Below, one piece after another: positions 26,882-35,529 of a DNA stretch of 55,693 nt. Numbering within the stretch: position 1 is the first letter of the stretch; the number at the start of each line of letters is the position of its first letter. Source of the DNA: Hyphomicrobiales bacterium (lineage in GTDB: Bacteria; Pseudomonadota; Alphaproteobacteria; Rhizobiales; JACESI01); the NCBI GenBank assembly GCA_039973685.1, contig JBDWKL010000003.1, positions 1-55,693 on the forward strand. Direction: 5' to 3'. Both the position numbers and the translations under genes were made by a program. The notes below the pieces were generated by a model, which saw only the letters and a program-made list of their open reading frames with translations, did not search any database and had not been told where the DNA came from.

Positions 26882-28414
26882 TTATACATATATTTTGAAG
26901 TCTTTACGTATTTTTACATCGGTTACTGGATCAATTAATCTTTTAGTTTTCGCTTCTTCCAATATTTGACTAACCTTGTTTGACGCTGCTTCAATGAGGT
27001 TCGGTTTGCCGACTTCTGCCCATTCTTTCGGGCTAGTGCGGTCTGCAATCGTTGGATAGACGTATTCTGTTTGCATCTTAGAAAGTGTTTCGGTGTGGGC
27101 AAGGTAATGGCCCGGTCCATCAAGGCAGACTTGCTTCATGGTCTCAATGCTTACGTTGTCTTCTGTCACTTCTACGCCGCGAACACAGCGCATGACTTGG
27201 CCAAGCATATCATCCCCGAGAACGAGTGACTCCAAGCAAAAGCCAAGCAGCGAGGCGTGCATGCCGACAGATTCATAGACCATGTTAAGACCTGAGAGGC
27301 CCGCCATCGTGTTGGAGATGGCTTGTTCCCAACCTGCTTGCATATCCGGCATCTTAGCGTCTGAAATACCAGCTGCTGCGCCACCACATAGGCCGTAGTA
27401 TTGATGCATCTGAGCGCAAGCAGCCGTTAATAGGGCTTGTTCACCAGAACCGCCAGACATAGAGCCTGAGCGTAAATCAGCAACAAATGGCCATGTGCCG
27501 AAGACAGCAGGAAAGCCTGGCTGAATAGCATTGACGTAAACGAGCCCTGCCAAACATTCGGCAACGGCTTGAACGACGGTTGCAGCAAGCGGAGCAGGGG
27601 CTGTCGCGCCTGCTTGTCCGGCAGAAAGCAAGAGCATAGGCATTCCGGCGCGGATGCATTTTTCCATTGTTTCGCAACTCTCCGTTGCGAACTTCATGGG
27701 TGGAACGACGAAACAATTAGAATTAGAAACGAATGGTTTAGCCCGCCATTTGTCTTCACCACCCGCAATTGTGTGCAGAAGATCCATACAACCTTCAACA
27801 TGTGACGGGTCAGAAAAGCTGGTGCCTACATGCTTTTTGGTGCCAGCGCAGCAGGCATAAAGCGTGTTGATGTCCATCTCAAAGTTATCTTCAATATCGC
27901 GGCAAACCATTGGGCGTTGCAGGAAGTGGATATTGTCCAGCGCATCAACCAGCTGAGCAGCGTTTAGGAGATCTTTTGATGTGCTGTCACGGTAAGTGTT
28001 GCCTTCCACATCGACAATGTTCACGGCTGCACCGGCTGTGCCGAAATGAACACGGCTTCCTGATAGATCAAGATCATATTTTGGATCGCGCCCGTGCAGC
28101 ACAACATCGCGTTTTGTAAGGGCGAGCATGTCTTCTACGAGGGAACGGGGAAAGCGGATGCGACCATCATCACCGTAGATCGCTCCGGCTGCGACCATGG
28201 CGTCAATGCCAGATTGGGGAGCATCTGCAAGGCCGATGGTCTCTAGCGCGTCAAGAACGGCCTCATTAATGCGGCTCATGCCTTCATCGGTGAGGGGCTT
28301 ATAATTGCCGCCTGTCATGCCTGGTCTGATTGGGCGTACATTTTCTGGCAAGGCTGCGGCCCTTGCTGCCATGCGTGCTGAGCGCCCCCCTGAACGTCTA
28401 GATTCTCTCGCCAT
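26882..28414 (-). CDS. MttB-family (trimethylamine methyltransferase-like) protein, non-pyrrolysine
   Basis: 510 residues of the MttB superfamily; the reading frame is continuous with no in-frame amber codon, so it is the pyrrolysine-free kind, whose best-known members demethylate glycine betaine or other quaternary amines onto a corrinoid protein. Visible are an Arg/Gly-rich N-terminus (RRSGGRSARMAARAAA), HFGTAGAAVNIVD, GSMSGGSGEQALL and a C-terminal YVYPTIADR. It is the last gene of a minus-strand operon whose other members handle N-methyl groups. No corrinoid-binding or reductive-activase gene is seen in the window, so methyl acceptor and mechanism are open. Confidence 0.85.
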   Translation of the reverse strand: MARESRRSGGRSARMAARAAALPENVRPIRPGMTGGNYKPLTDEGMSRINEAVLDALETIGLADAPQSGIDAMVAAGAIYGDDGRIRFPRSLVEDMLALTKRDVVLHGRDPKYDLDLSGSRVHFGTAGAAVNIVDVEGNTYRDSTSKDLLNAAQLVDALDNIHFLQRPMVCRDIEDNFEMDINTLYACCAGTKKHVGTSFSDPSHVEGCMDLLHTIAGGEDKWRAKPFVSNSNCFVVPPMKFATESCETMEKCIRAGMPMLLLSAGQAGATAPAPLAATVVQAVAECLAGLVYVNAIQPGFPAVFGTWPFVADLRSGSMSGGSGEQALLTAACAQMHQYYGLCGGAAAGISDAKMPDMQAGWEQAISNTMAGLSGLNMVYESVGMHASLLGFCLESLVLGDDMLGQVMRCVRGVEVTEDNVSIETMKQVCLDGPGHYLAHTETLSKMQTEYVYPTIADRTSPKEWAEVGKPNLIEAASNKVSQILEEAKTKRLIDPVTDVKIRKDFKIYV

Positions 28415-28445
28415 TGTTTCCTCCCAGAAATGCCAAGCTGTATCT

Positions 28446-30893
28446 TTAAACTTTCACCCGCTCTGATTTTGGATCATAAAGCGGTTTCAATGATGCGGTT
28501 GCCTTTACCCGTGTTCCGGCAATTTCGATCTCATAGTGAGATGACAACATTTGTTCGATTGTTTCGCCCTTACAAGGGACATATCCCATCCCAATTGCGG
28601 CACCCAGATGGTGACCATAATTGCCTGAGGTAATGTAAGAGACGATTTCTCCGTCGCGTACGATAGGCTCGTTATGGAAGAGCAGGGGCTCTGGGTCTTG
28701 AAGTATGAATTGCACAAGACGCAGGTTGAGGCCTTCTTCCTTTTTGCGAAGGATCGCGTCGCGACCAATGAAGTTCTCTTTGGTCGTTTTGGCTGCAAAA
28801 CCAAGACCAGCTTCTGTCACATGATCTTCGCCTGTAATGTCGTGACCAAAGTGGCGGTAGCCTTTTTCAATCCGGCAGCTGTCCATCATATGCATGCCGC
28901 AAAGTTTTATGTCGTGGGCACGGCCTGCTTCGCGCAACGTTTCATAAGCATGGGCTGCCATATCGGTGGAGACGTAAATTTCCCAGCCAAGTTCGCCCAC
29001 ATAGGTCACACGGTGCGCACGGGCGAGGCCCATGCCAAGCTCAATGTCTCTGGCCTGTCCGAAGGGATGGTTGTCATTTGACCAATCATGATGGGGAGCG
29101 GCAATCTCGAGCACCTTGCGCGCGTTTGGCCCCATAACGGCCAGAACGCCTTCACCCGATGTGACGTCTAAAATAACAACGCTGTGTTCGCCCTTATGGC
29201 GGTTCAACCAATAAAGCTCACGCTGGACAGTGGCTGCTGGCGTGACGATGATGTAGGCAGTGTCAGAGAGGCGTGTGACGGTAACATCAGCCTCAATGCC
29301 GCCCATCTCGTTCAAGAATTGTGTGTAGACGATTTTGCCAGTCTCAACCGCAACATCATTGCCGCAGACATGATTGAGATACTTTTCCGCGTCTGGTCCT
29401 TCAATGTGGATTTTGCCGAAAGAACTCATGTCATACATGCCGACGTTAGTGCGCACGGCCATGTGCTCGTCGCGGTTATTTTCAAACCAGTTTTGGCGCT
29501 TCCATGAATATTCGTATTCTGGCTTTTGCCCTTCTTTGGCAAACCAATTCGCGCGCTCCCATCCAGCAACTTCACCGAAGACTGCACCTTCATCTTTCAA
29601 ATAATGATAGAAGGGCGAACGGCGCACGCCACGGGCGGTTGCCATTTGGCGGTAAGGGAAGTGGTCGGCGTAGAGTAGGCCGAGCGTCTCCTTGGAGCGT
29701 TCGAACAAATATGTCTTATTGCCCTGAAACGGCTGCATCCGGCGAATGTCCACATCAGACACATCAAACGGTGGGTGACCGTGTTCCATCCAATAAGCCA
29801 ACGCCATGCCAGCACCGCCAGATGATTGAATGCCGATTGAATTAAAGCCAGCACAGACGAAATAGTTTTTGAGGTTAGGCGCTTCGCCTAGGTGGTAGGC
29901 ATCGTCTGGCGTGAAGCTTTCTGGTCCATTGAAGAACGTATGAATGCCGGTTTCAGCTAATTGCGGGAAACGGTTGACGGCTTTTTCTAATATGGGCTCG
30001 AAGTGGTCGAAATCCTCCGGCAATTGATCAAAGCAGAAATCGTCAGGTATGCCCTTCATGCCCCAAGGTTTGGAAACAGGTTCAAAGGCACCAACGAGAA
30101 TTTTGCCAGCGTCTTCTTTGTAATAGGCACATTCATCTGGAACGCGCAGAACTGGCAATTGTGTCAGGCCCGGAATGCTTTCCGTTACAATGTAAAAATG
30201 CTCGCAAGCGTGAAGGGGAACGGTGACGCCCGCCATGCGGCCAACTTCATGGCCCCACATGCCGCCGCAATTGACGACAAAATCGGCTTCAATTGATCCT
30301 TGGTCATTATCATTGGCCCAATCAACACCCGTAACCCGTCCATCCTTTTTGTGAATGGCGGTGACTTTGATGTTTTCAAGCACTTGAGCGCCTTTAAGCC
30401 GTGCGCCTTTGGCAAGGGCGAGCGCGATATTCGCAGGGTCGCCTTGGCCATCCTTTGGCAAATAAACACCGCCAACCACATCATCTATGTTGAGATGCTC
30501 ATAGCGTTGTTTGATTTCTGCTGGTGAGATTTCTTCGACTTCAACACCGAACGCACGGGCCATGGAGGCTTGGCGGAAAATTTCTTCTTTGCGTTCGTCG
30601 TTCAGCGCGACTGTCATTGATCCACAGCGGCGAAACCCTGTTGCAACGCCCGTTTCAGCTTCCAATTCGCCATAGAGTTCTTGGCTATATTTAGCGAGCT
30701 TGGTCATGTTCTTGGACGCGCGAAGCTGTGCGATGAGACCAGCGGCATGCCATGTGGTGCCTGATGTCAGTTGCTTGCGCTCTAACAAAACGATGTCTTT
30801 CCAACCTTGTTTGGCAAGGTGGTAGGCAACGGAACATCCTGCAATGCCACCGCCGACAATGACGACACGGGCTTTTGATGGCGGGGCCTTCAT
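28446..30893 (-). CDS. GcvT-fused FAD oxidoreductase (dimethylglycine/sarcosine dehydrogenase type), copy 1
   Basis: 815 residues: an N-terminal DAO-type FAD domain (VVIVGGGIAGCSVAYHLA, then SGTTWHAAGL, whose His is the covalent FAD site in this family), an FAO_M middle domain, then a folate-binding GcvT domain and GcvT C-terminal barrel (VTYVGELGWEIYVS). Such enzymes oxidise N-methyl groups of dimethylglycine or sarcosine and pass the one-carbon unit to tetrahydrofolate. A second, clearly different copy lies two genes upstream, so the pair may take successive methyl groups. Its ATG overlaps the stop of the PNPOx-like gene (4 nt). Confidence 0.88.
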   Translation of the reverse strand: MKAPPSKARVVIVGGGIAGCSVAYHLAKQGWKDIVLLERKQLTSGTTWHAAGLIAQLRASKNMTKLAKYSQELYGELEAETGVATGFRRCGSMTVALNDERKEEIFRQASMARAFGVEVEEISPAEIKQRYEHLNIDDVVGGVYLPKDGQGDPANIALALAKGARLKGAQVLENIKVTAIHKKDGRVTGVDWANDNDQGSIEADFVVNCGGMWGHEVGRMAGVTVPLHACEHFYIVTESIPGLTQLPVLRVPDECAYYKEDAGKILVGAFEPVSKPWGMKGIPDDFCFDQLPEDFDHFEPILEKAVNRFPQLAETGIHTFFNGPESFTPDDAYHLGEAPNLKNYFVCAGFNSIGIQSSGGAGMALAYWMEHGHPPFDVSDVDIRRMQPFQGNKTYLFERSKETLGLLYADHFPYRQMATARGVRRSPFYHYLKDEGAVFGEVAGWERANWFAKEGQKPEYEYSWKRQNWFENNRDEHMAVRTNVGMYDMSSFGKIHIEGPDAEKYLNHVCGNDVAVETGKIVYTQFLNEMGGIEADVTVTRLSDTAYIIVTPAATVQRELYWLNRHKGEHSVVILDVTSGEGVLAVMGPNARKVLEIAAPHHDWSNDNHPFGQARDIELGMGLARAHRVTYVGELGWEIYVSTDMAAHAYETLREAGRAHDIKLCGMHMMDSCRIEKGYRHFGHDITGEDHVTEAGLGFAAKTTKENFIGRDAILRKKEEGLNLRLVQFILQDPEPLLFHNEPIVRDGEIVSYITSGNYGHHLGAAIGMGYVPCKGETIEQMLSSHYEIEIAGTRVKATASLKPLYDPKSERVKV

Positions 30894-31351
30894 GAATATA
30901 TCTCCGCGAATTTAGCTGTGTAGGTGGCAATCATTTCTTGTTCTGTGGCCCCGTCATCGTAAGGCGGGGTGGTCACGGCTTTGACGCGCTCGGCCTTGAT
31001 TAAAACGATAGCGTTTATGCGGGGTGCCAGTGTGGGGAAGGGTGTTGCCCAAGTCGGCAGAAGGATGTCAAAGGCTTCTGTATCTTTCTCAACAACAGTT
31101 GCTGGCCCAAATATGCGAACACCTTTGCGCTTCCAAATGTCGATGAAATTCACTTCCACATGAGCTTCATGGGCAAGGTTCGCCATGGTGTTTGGTGAGC
31201 GAATTTCTGCAAAGGCAATAACGTCATCTTCAAGCACCATAAATGTGCCTTTCGGTGACAAGTTGGGATGCCCGTCCTTGTTGACTGTTGCCACAAAGCC
31301 AAGCGGAAAGGTTTCGATTAAGTCCTGAGCGCTTTGTGGAATTTTCGCCAT
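30890..31351 (-). CDS. Pyridoxamine-5'-phosphate-oxidase-like FMN-binding protein
   Basis: 153 residues with a split-barrel flavin-binding fold: GFVATVNKDGHPNLSPKGTF and an ANLAHEAHVEVNFIDIWKRKGVRI strand pair are typical of the PNPOx-like family. Substrate unknown; the family includes flavin reductases and small-molecule oxidoreductases. Its location between a homocysteine-methyltransferase-like gene (2-nt gap) and a GcvT-fused flavoprotein gene (4-nt overlap) suggests a part in the same N-methyl pathway, perhaps as an electron carrier or reductase (inference). Confidence 0.8.
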   Translation of the reverse strand: MAKIPQSAQDLIETFPLGFVATVNKDGHPNLSPKGTFMVLEDDVIAFAEIRSPNTMANLAHEAHVEVNFIDIWKRKGVRIFGPATVVEKDTEAFDILLPTWATPFPTLAPRINAIVLIKAERVKAVTTPPYDDGATEQEMIATYTAKFAEIYS

Positions 31352-31353
31352 GT

Positions 31354-32256
31354 TTAGAACTGCCCTGTTACGGTGTGACCTGCCGCTTTGAGCCGGTTGT
31401 TAATTTCGCTGATATGTGCGGGGCCAACTTCGCAGCAGCCACCAACAATGGTGGCGCCTTTTTCGACCCAGCCCATGACAAAGTCGGCATAGGCATCTGG
31501 GGTTACGTCTTCGCGTGCGGTGAGGGTATCGACTGTCCCGCCAGGTTTTAGGGCGTCAATTTTTGTGAACCCATTGGCATAGGCGCCAAACGGTAGCATT
31601 CCTTCAGCCAAAGTTTCCATGGCTTGATCGATTGCTTCTGGTGTTGAGCAATTTATTAGGACGGCATCGGCTTTATCTTGTTCCATGGCGAGGAGGGCTT
31701 CTGCAAGCTTTTCACCTGAACGCAGAAGCGTGGGGTTTTTATCGTCAACGCTGAGAGCAACCCAAACAGGCTTGTTACTGGTCTTGGCTGCTTTTAAAGA
31801 AGAACGAGCTTCTTTGATGGATGACATTGTTTCGCAGATGAAAATATCAACGCGCTCTTTTTGGGCGTCAACGATTTTCTGGTATGTTGCAACGCATTGG
31901 TCAAAGGCGGGCGCGAGGTCTGGCCGATAACTTGCGATCATTGGCGGTAAGCAACCTGCAACTGTGACGGTTTTATTGCCACACACGGCACGCTCAGCAA
32001 TATCGAGCGCGCGTTTTTGCATCGGCTCGAAATCTGCAATATCGCCATCACGTTCAAGCCGTTCTGGTGTCACAGAATAAGAGCTTAGGGTTAGAACCTT
32101 TGCACCAGCTTCGATAAAGTCGCGATGGACGCCTTCTACGATGTCTGGTTTATCAAGCAGGAATTGAGCGGACCACAGCGGCGTCGGTTTAACGTCACTT
32201 CTTGCCTGCAACTCTTGGCCCATACCGCCGTCTAGTAGAACAATATTTCGCGTCAT
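31354..32256 (-). CDS. Homocysteine S-methyltransferase family protein (BHMT-like)
   Basis: 300 residues forming a TIM barrel with the zinc-thiolate set of the family: Cys203 in LINCS and Cys274/Cys275 in VGGCCEVGP, plus DGGMGQEL at the N-terminus. Members transfer a methyl group from betaine, S-methylmethionine or a related donor to homocysteine. In this operon a betaine-type donor is the natural guess, giving methionine and dimethylglycine, which the flavoproteins could oxidise further. The gene lies 3 nt after the second GcvT-fused flavoprotein gene and 2 nt before the PNPOx-like gene. Confidence 0.85.
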   Translation of the reverse strand: MTRNIVLLDGGMGQELQARSDVKPTPLWSAQFLLDKPDIVEGVHRDFIEAGAKVLTLSSYSVTPERLERDGDIADFEPMQKRALDIAERAVCGNKTVTVAGCLPPMIASYRPDLAPAFDQCVATYQKIVDAQKERVDIFICETMSSIKEARSSLKAAKTSNKPVWVALSVDDKNPTLLRSGEKLAEALLAMEQDKADAVLINCSTPEAIDQAMETLAEGMLPFGAYANGFTKIDALKPGGTVDTLTAREDVTPDAYADFVMGWVEKGATIVGGCCEVGPAHISEINNRLKAAGHTVTGQF

Positions 32257-32259
32257 TAG

Positions 32260-34710
32260 TTACCCTTTAATTCGTTCGTTGCCAGCATCCCAAAGCGGCT
32301 CATCAGCTTGAATTTCTGCTTTGTGGCGCTTGCCGTAAACTTCGATTTCAAGAGTGTTGCCAGATTCTGCCAGATCACTGCGGACAATACCCAAGGCAAT
32401 CGCTTTATCAACACGATAACCGTAGCCACCAGATGTTATCTCGCCCACAACCTCATCGCCGCTCCAAACGGTCGACATATAAGGTGCGTCGAATTCTTCA
32501 AGATCAACGGTCATCGTAACAAAGCGCTTCTTCGCCCCTTGCTGCTTCTCGCTCATCAAGGCTTGTTTGCCTGGATAATCTTGTTCTTTATCCAGCTTAA
32601 TGAACCGATCTAAGCCGCCTTCAAACATGGTGTAATCCGTTGAAAGGTCGCCCTTCCACGTGCGGTAGCCTTTTTCAAGGCGCAAGGAATTAAGGGCGTA
32701 CATGCCAAATGGCGTGGCACCTGCACCGAGCACAGCCTCATAAAGCTCTGGCATATCTGCCGTTGCACCATGAATTTCCCAGCCGAGTTCACCAGCAAAG
32801 GAAACTCGCGCCAGCAAGACGGTGATGCCGTTGATGGTTGCTTTTTGATGGGTGAGCCACGGTAGGGACAAATCACCATCGGTGAGCGGTGCAAGGATAT
32901 CGCGTGCTTTTGGCCCTGTGACCAGAAGCACCGCATAATCGAGTGTGTGATCTGTGAGGGACAGGGAGCCATCATCGGGCAAATGCTTCTGCAACCACTC
33001 AAGGTCGTGCCATTGCGCAACCGCTGCCGTCATCAAGGTGAAGAGGTCATCGCCGTGGCGCATAACGGACATTTCCGTCACGATGCGCCCGCGATGGTCT
33101 GCGAAGTAGCCAAGGTTTAGTCGACCCACTTTTGGCAGGCCACCTGTTACCATACCGCGCAACCATTCCGCCGCGCCTTCGCCTTTTAACACATAGCGAG
33201 AGAAGCCCGGCATATCGAGCACGCCGCAATGATCACGCACGGCTTCGCATTCTTCGCGAATACGTGGTTCCCACGGGCCTTTGCGGTTCCATGTTTGCGT
33301 TGCTTCTTCAGATGTATCATCGCCATCTTTGGCAAACCAGTTGGCACGTTCCCAACCATTGTAAGCGCCCATTTGGCCGCCAAGCTCTAAGAGCTTTGCG
33401 TGATTAGCTGAGAGCTTCTTATCGCGTCCTGCTGGCCATTCATGGTGCGGGAAATGCATGGCATATTCGTGGCCATAAGTTTCCATTGCTTTTTGCGTGC
33501 AGTGATCATGATCACAGTAATCTGTGTAGCGACGAGGGTCGACGGCCCACATATCCCATTCGGTCGCACCTTCAGTGATCCACTCAGCCAAGACCTTACC
33601 CGCGCCGCCACCTTGGGCGATGCCGAATGTAAAGCAATGAGCTTCAAATGCATTTTTAACACCCGGCATTGGGCCAATAAGTGGCAGGCCATCGGGCGCG
33701 TAAGGGATTGGGCCGTTGATAACGCGCTCAATGCCTTGTGTCCCCAGAAGCGGGCAACGCGCCATAGCGTCTTCCATGTAGAATTCTAGGCGATCGAGAT
33801 CATCTGGGTAAAGTTGGAAGGAGAAGTCATCGGGCAGCGGATCTTCTGGGCTTACCCAATGGGCCTTACAGTTGCGCTCATAAGGGCCGAGGTTGAGGCC
33901 ATTTTTATCTTGGCGCAAGTAATAAGAAATATCGACATCGCGGATCAAAGGCATTTTGTGGCCTTGTTCCTTGGTCCATGCTTCCAATTCGGGAATTTCA
34001 CCTGAGAGCATATATTGGTGGCTCATAGTGACCATCGGTACTGTGCGCCCGCCAAAGGGTTTGAACCATTCGCCAACGCGCTGCGCATAATAGCCTGCTG
34101 CATTGACAACAAACTCACAACGAATATCGCCTTTGTCTGTATGGACGACCCATTCGTCACCATCACGCGAGACGCCTGTTGATGGACAAAAACGAATGAT
34201 TTTCTGGCCCATGTCGCGGGCGCCTTTAGCCATTGCTTGCGTTAGCTGCGCGGGGTCAATGTCACCATCAAGCGGATCCCAAAGGCCACCTTCAAGGTCA
34301 TGAAGCTCGATGAATGGATTGATTCCTTTAAGCTCTTGCGGCGTGCAAACTTTAAGATCAAGCCCTTGAGCGCGGCCCATGCCTGCAACACGTTCAAATT
34401 CCTGCATACGCTCCATAGAGTGGGCGAGGCGGACTGAGCCTGTGACGTGGTAGTTCATTGGATAATTAACGTCATCGGCGAGTGTGCGATACATCTCCAG
34501 ACCGTAACGCTGCATGTTCAACACAGCCCATGAATTAGAGAAGTTCGGGCAGTTACCAGCAGCATGCCATGTGGAACCAGCCGTTAGCTCGTTCTTTTCC
34601 AGTAAGACGCAATCTGTCCAACCTGCTTTTGCCAAATGATAAAGACTGGACACACCGACAACACCGCCACCGATGATGACGACGCGTGCTTGAGTTGGTA
34701 AATCTGCCAT
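32260..34710 (-). CDS. GcvT-fused FAD oxidoreductase (dimethylglycine/sarcosine dehydrogenase type), copy 2
   Basis: 816 residues with the same order of domains as its paralogue: Rossmann motif VVIIGGGVVGVSSLYHLA, covalent-FAD His in GSTWHAAGN, FAO_M domain, GcvT folate domain and C-terminal barrel (SFAGELGWEIHGA). The sequence differs considerably from copy 1 (for instance a NFSNSWAVL segment after the FAD His, against LRASKNM in copy 1), so it likely has a different methylamine substrate. It is the first enzyme gene of the operon, 39 nt downstream of the XRE-cupin regulator. Electron acceptor is probably ETF or oxygen (family knowledge). Confidence 0.88.
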   Translation of the reverse strand: MADLPTQARVVIIGGGVVGVSSLYHLAKAGWTDCVLLEKNELTAGSTWHAAGNCPNFSNSWAVLNMQRYGLEMYRTLADDVNYPMNYHVTGSVRLAHSMERMQEFERVAGMGRAQGLDLKVCTPQELKGINPFIELHDLEGGLWDPLDGDIDPAQLTQAMAKGARDMGQKIIRFCPSTGVSRDGDEWVVHTDKGDIRCEFVVNAAGYYAQRVGEWFKPFGGRTVPMVTMSHQYMLSGEIPELEAWTKEQGHKMPLIRDVDISYYLRQDKNGLNLGPYERNCKAHWVSPEDPLPDDFSFQLYPDDLDRLEFYMEDAMARCPLLGTQGIERVINGPIPYAPDGLPLIGPMPGVKNAFEAHCFTFGIAQGGGAGKVLAEWITEGATEWDMWAVDPRRYTDYCDHDHCTQKAMETYGHEYAMHFPHHEWPAGRDKKLSANHAKLLELGGQMGAYNGWERANWFAKDGDDTSEEATQTWNRKGPWEPRIREECEAVRDHCGVLDMPGFSRYVLKGEGAAEWLRGMVTGGLPKVGRLNLGYFADHRGRIVTEMSVMRHGDDLFTLMTAAVAQWHDLEWLQKHLPDDGSLSLTDHTLDYAVLLVTGPKARDILAPLTDGDLSLPWLTHQKATINGITVLLARVSFAGELGWEIHGATADMPELYEAVLGAGATPFGMYALNSLRLEKGYRTWKGDLSTDYTMFEGGLDRFIKLDKEQDYPGKQALMSEKQQGAKKRFVTMTVDLEEFDAPYMSTVWSGDEVVGEITSGGYGYRVDKAIALGIVRSDLAESGNTLEIEVYGKRHKAEIQADEPLWDAGNERIKG

Positions 34711-34749
34711 TGTTACTCCTCCAACAACGTATTTCTTTTAATAAACCCC

Positions 34750-35331
34750 TTAATAGACAGGGGGGGAAATCACCCAAAGAGCGATGGCCGGTTCGTCACC
34801 GCTGTTTTCCCAGCGGTATTGTTCATTTTGAAATTGAAAACTGTCACCGCCTGAGAGGTGATGTGCCTTGTCGCCAATCCATAAGGTGAGGGCGCCTGAG
34901 ACCAAATAACCACCTTCTTGCGTTGGCCGTGCTGCTATCAGCTCGCTTTTTGAATGCGGTTCGAATTCTGAACGGATCATTTCAAAATCACCAGATAGAT
35001 TGGGAGACAATAACTCCTCGATCAATCCATCTTGTCGCGATCCAAGTTTTGCTCGCGAATGAGCACGAACAATTAAGCCGCTTTCGCTTTCGTCGGCTAA
35101 TTCATTGCGAAAGAAAAAGCTTATCGGAATTTCGAAAATACGGGCTATTTTACGAAGATCGGGAATGGCGGGTTCTGTTTGGCCGCGCTCTACTTGGCTC
35201 AACCAACCAATTGAGCGGTCCAGCGTTTCAGCCATATCTGCAAGGGTAACATTGCGCGATTTGCGTAGGGCGCGAATGTCTTTGCCGACACCAGCCTGAC
35301 GTTCGCTTGCAATGGTTTGAATATCTTCCAT
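34750..35331 (-). CDS. XRE-family regulator with C-terminal cupin domain
   Basis: 193 residues. Helix-turn-helix domain at about 15-70 (IRALRKSRNVTLADMAETLDRSIGWLSQVERG) and a cupin_2 barrel at about 115-190 ending in ALWVISPPVY. This architecture is common in regulators of amine and amino-acid catabolism (PuuR-like), with the cupin sensing the ligand. It is the first gene of the N-methyl operon and the likely regulator of it, possibly of itself. A MocR gene is divergent from it, sharing ~200 bp. Confidence 0.85.
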   Translation of the reverse strand: MEDIQTIASERQAGVGKDIRALRKSRNVTLADMAETLDRSIGWLSQVERGQTEPAIPDLRKIARIFEIPISFFFRNELADESESGLIVRAHSRAKLGSRQDGLIEELLSPNLSGDFEMIRSEFEPHSKSELIAARPTQEGGYLVSGALTLWIGDKAHHLSGGDSFQFQNEQYRWENSGDEPAIALWVISPPVY

Positions 35332-35435
35332 GAAAACGAGTATAAAATGAAATTTTTGGGCATAATTTCATATAAGCGACTCTTTACAGGCCCAATTGTC
35401 GCATAGAGCGCATCGCACGATGAGTGAGTAGTCCT

Positions 35436-35465
35436 TGGTGCCAGTATAAAAACGCTATGGTGCCA
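35436..35465 (+). promoter_or_regulatory. Direct repeat upstream of mocR (putative MocR operator)
   Basis: TGGTGCCA occurs at 35436-35443 and again at 35458-35465, start-to-start distance 22 bp. It sits in the ~200-bp region between the divergent XRE-cupin and MocR genes, ~65 nt before the mocR ATG. Direct repeats at about two helical turns are typical operators of MocR-type dimers, so autoregulation is suggested. Confidence 0.6.
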
Positions 35466-35529
35466 ACGTCTAATTCGTGACATAGTGGCAAGTAGTTGTG
35501 GTGATTTAAGTGGTCGGTCAGGGGATGCC

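Noticed and set aside
26882-28414. Pyrrolysine-containing MttB
   Set aside because: The frame has no in-frame TAG; the protein is of the non-pyrrolysine type.
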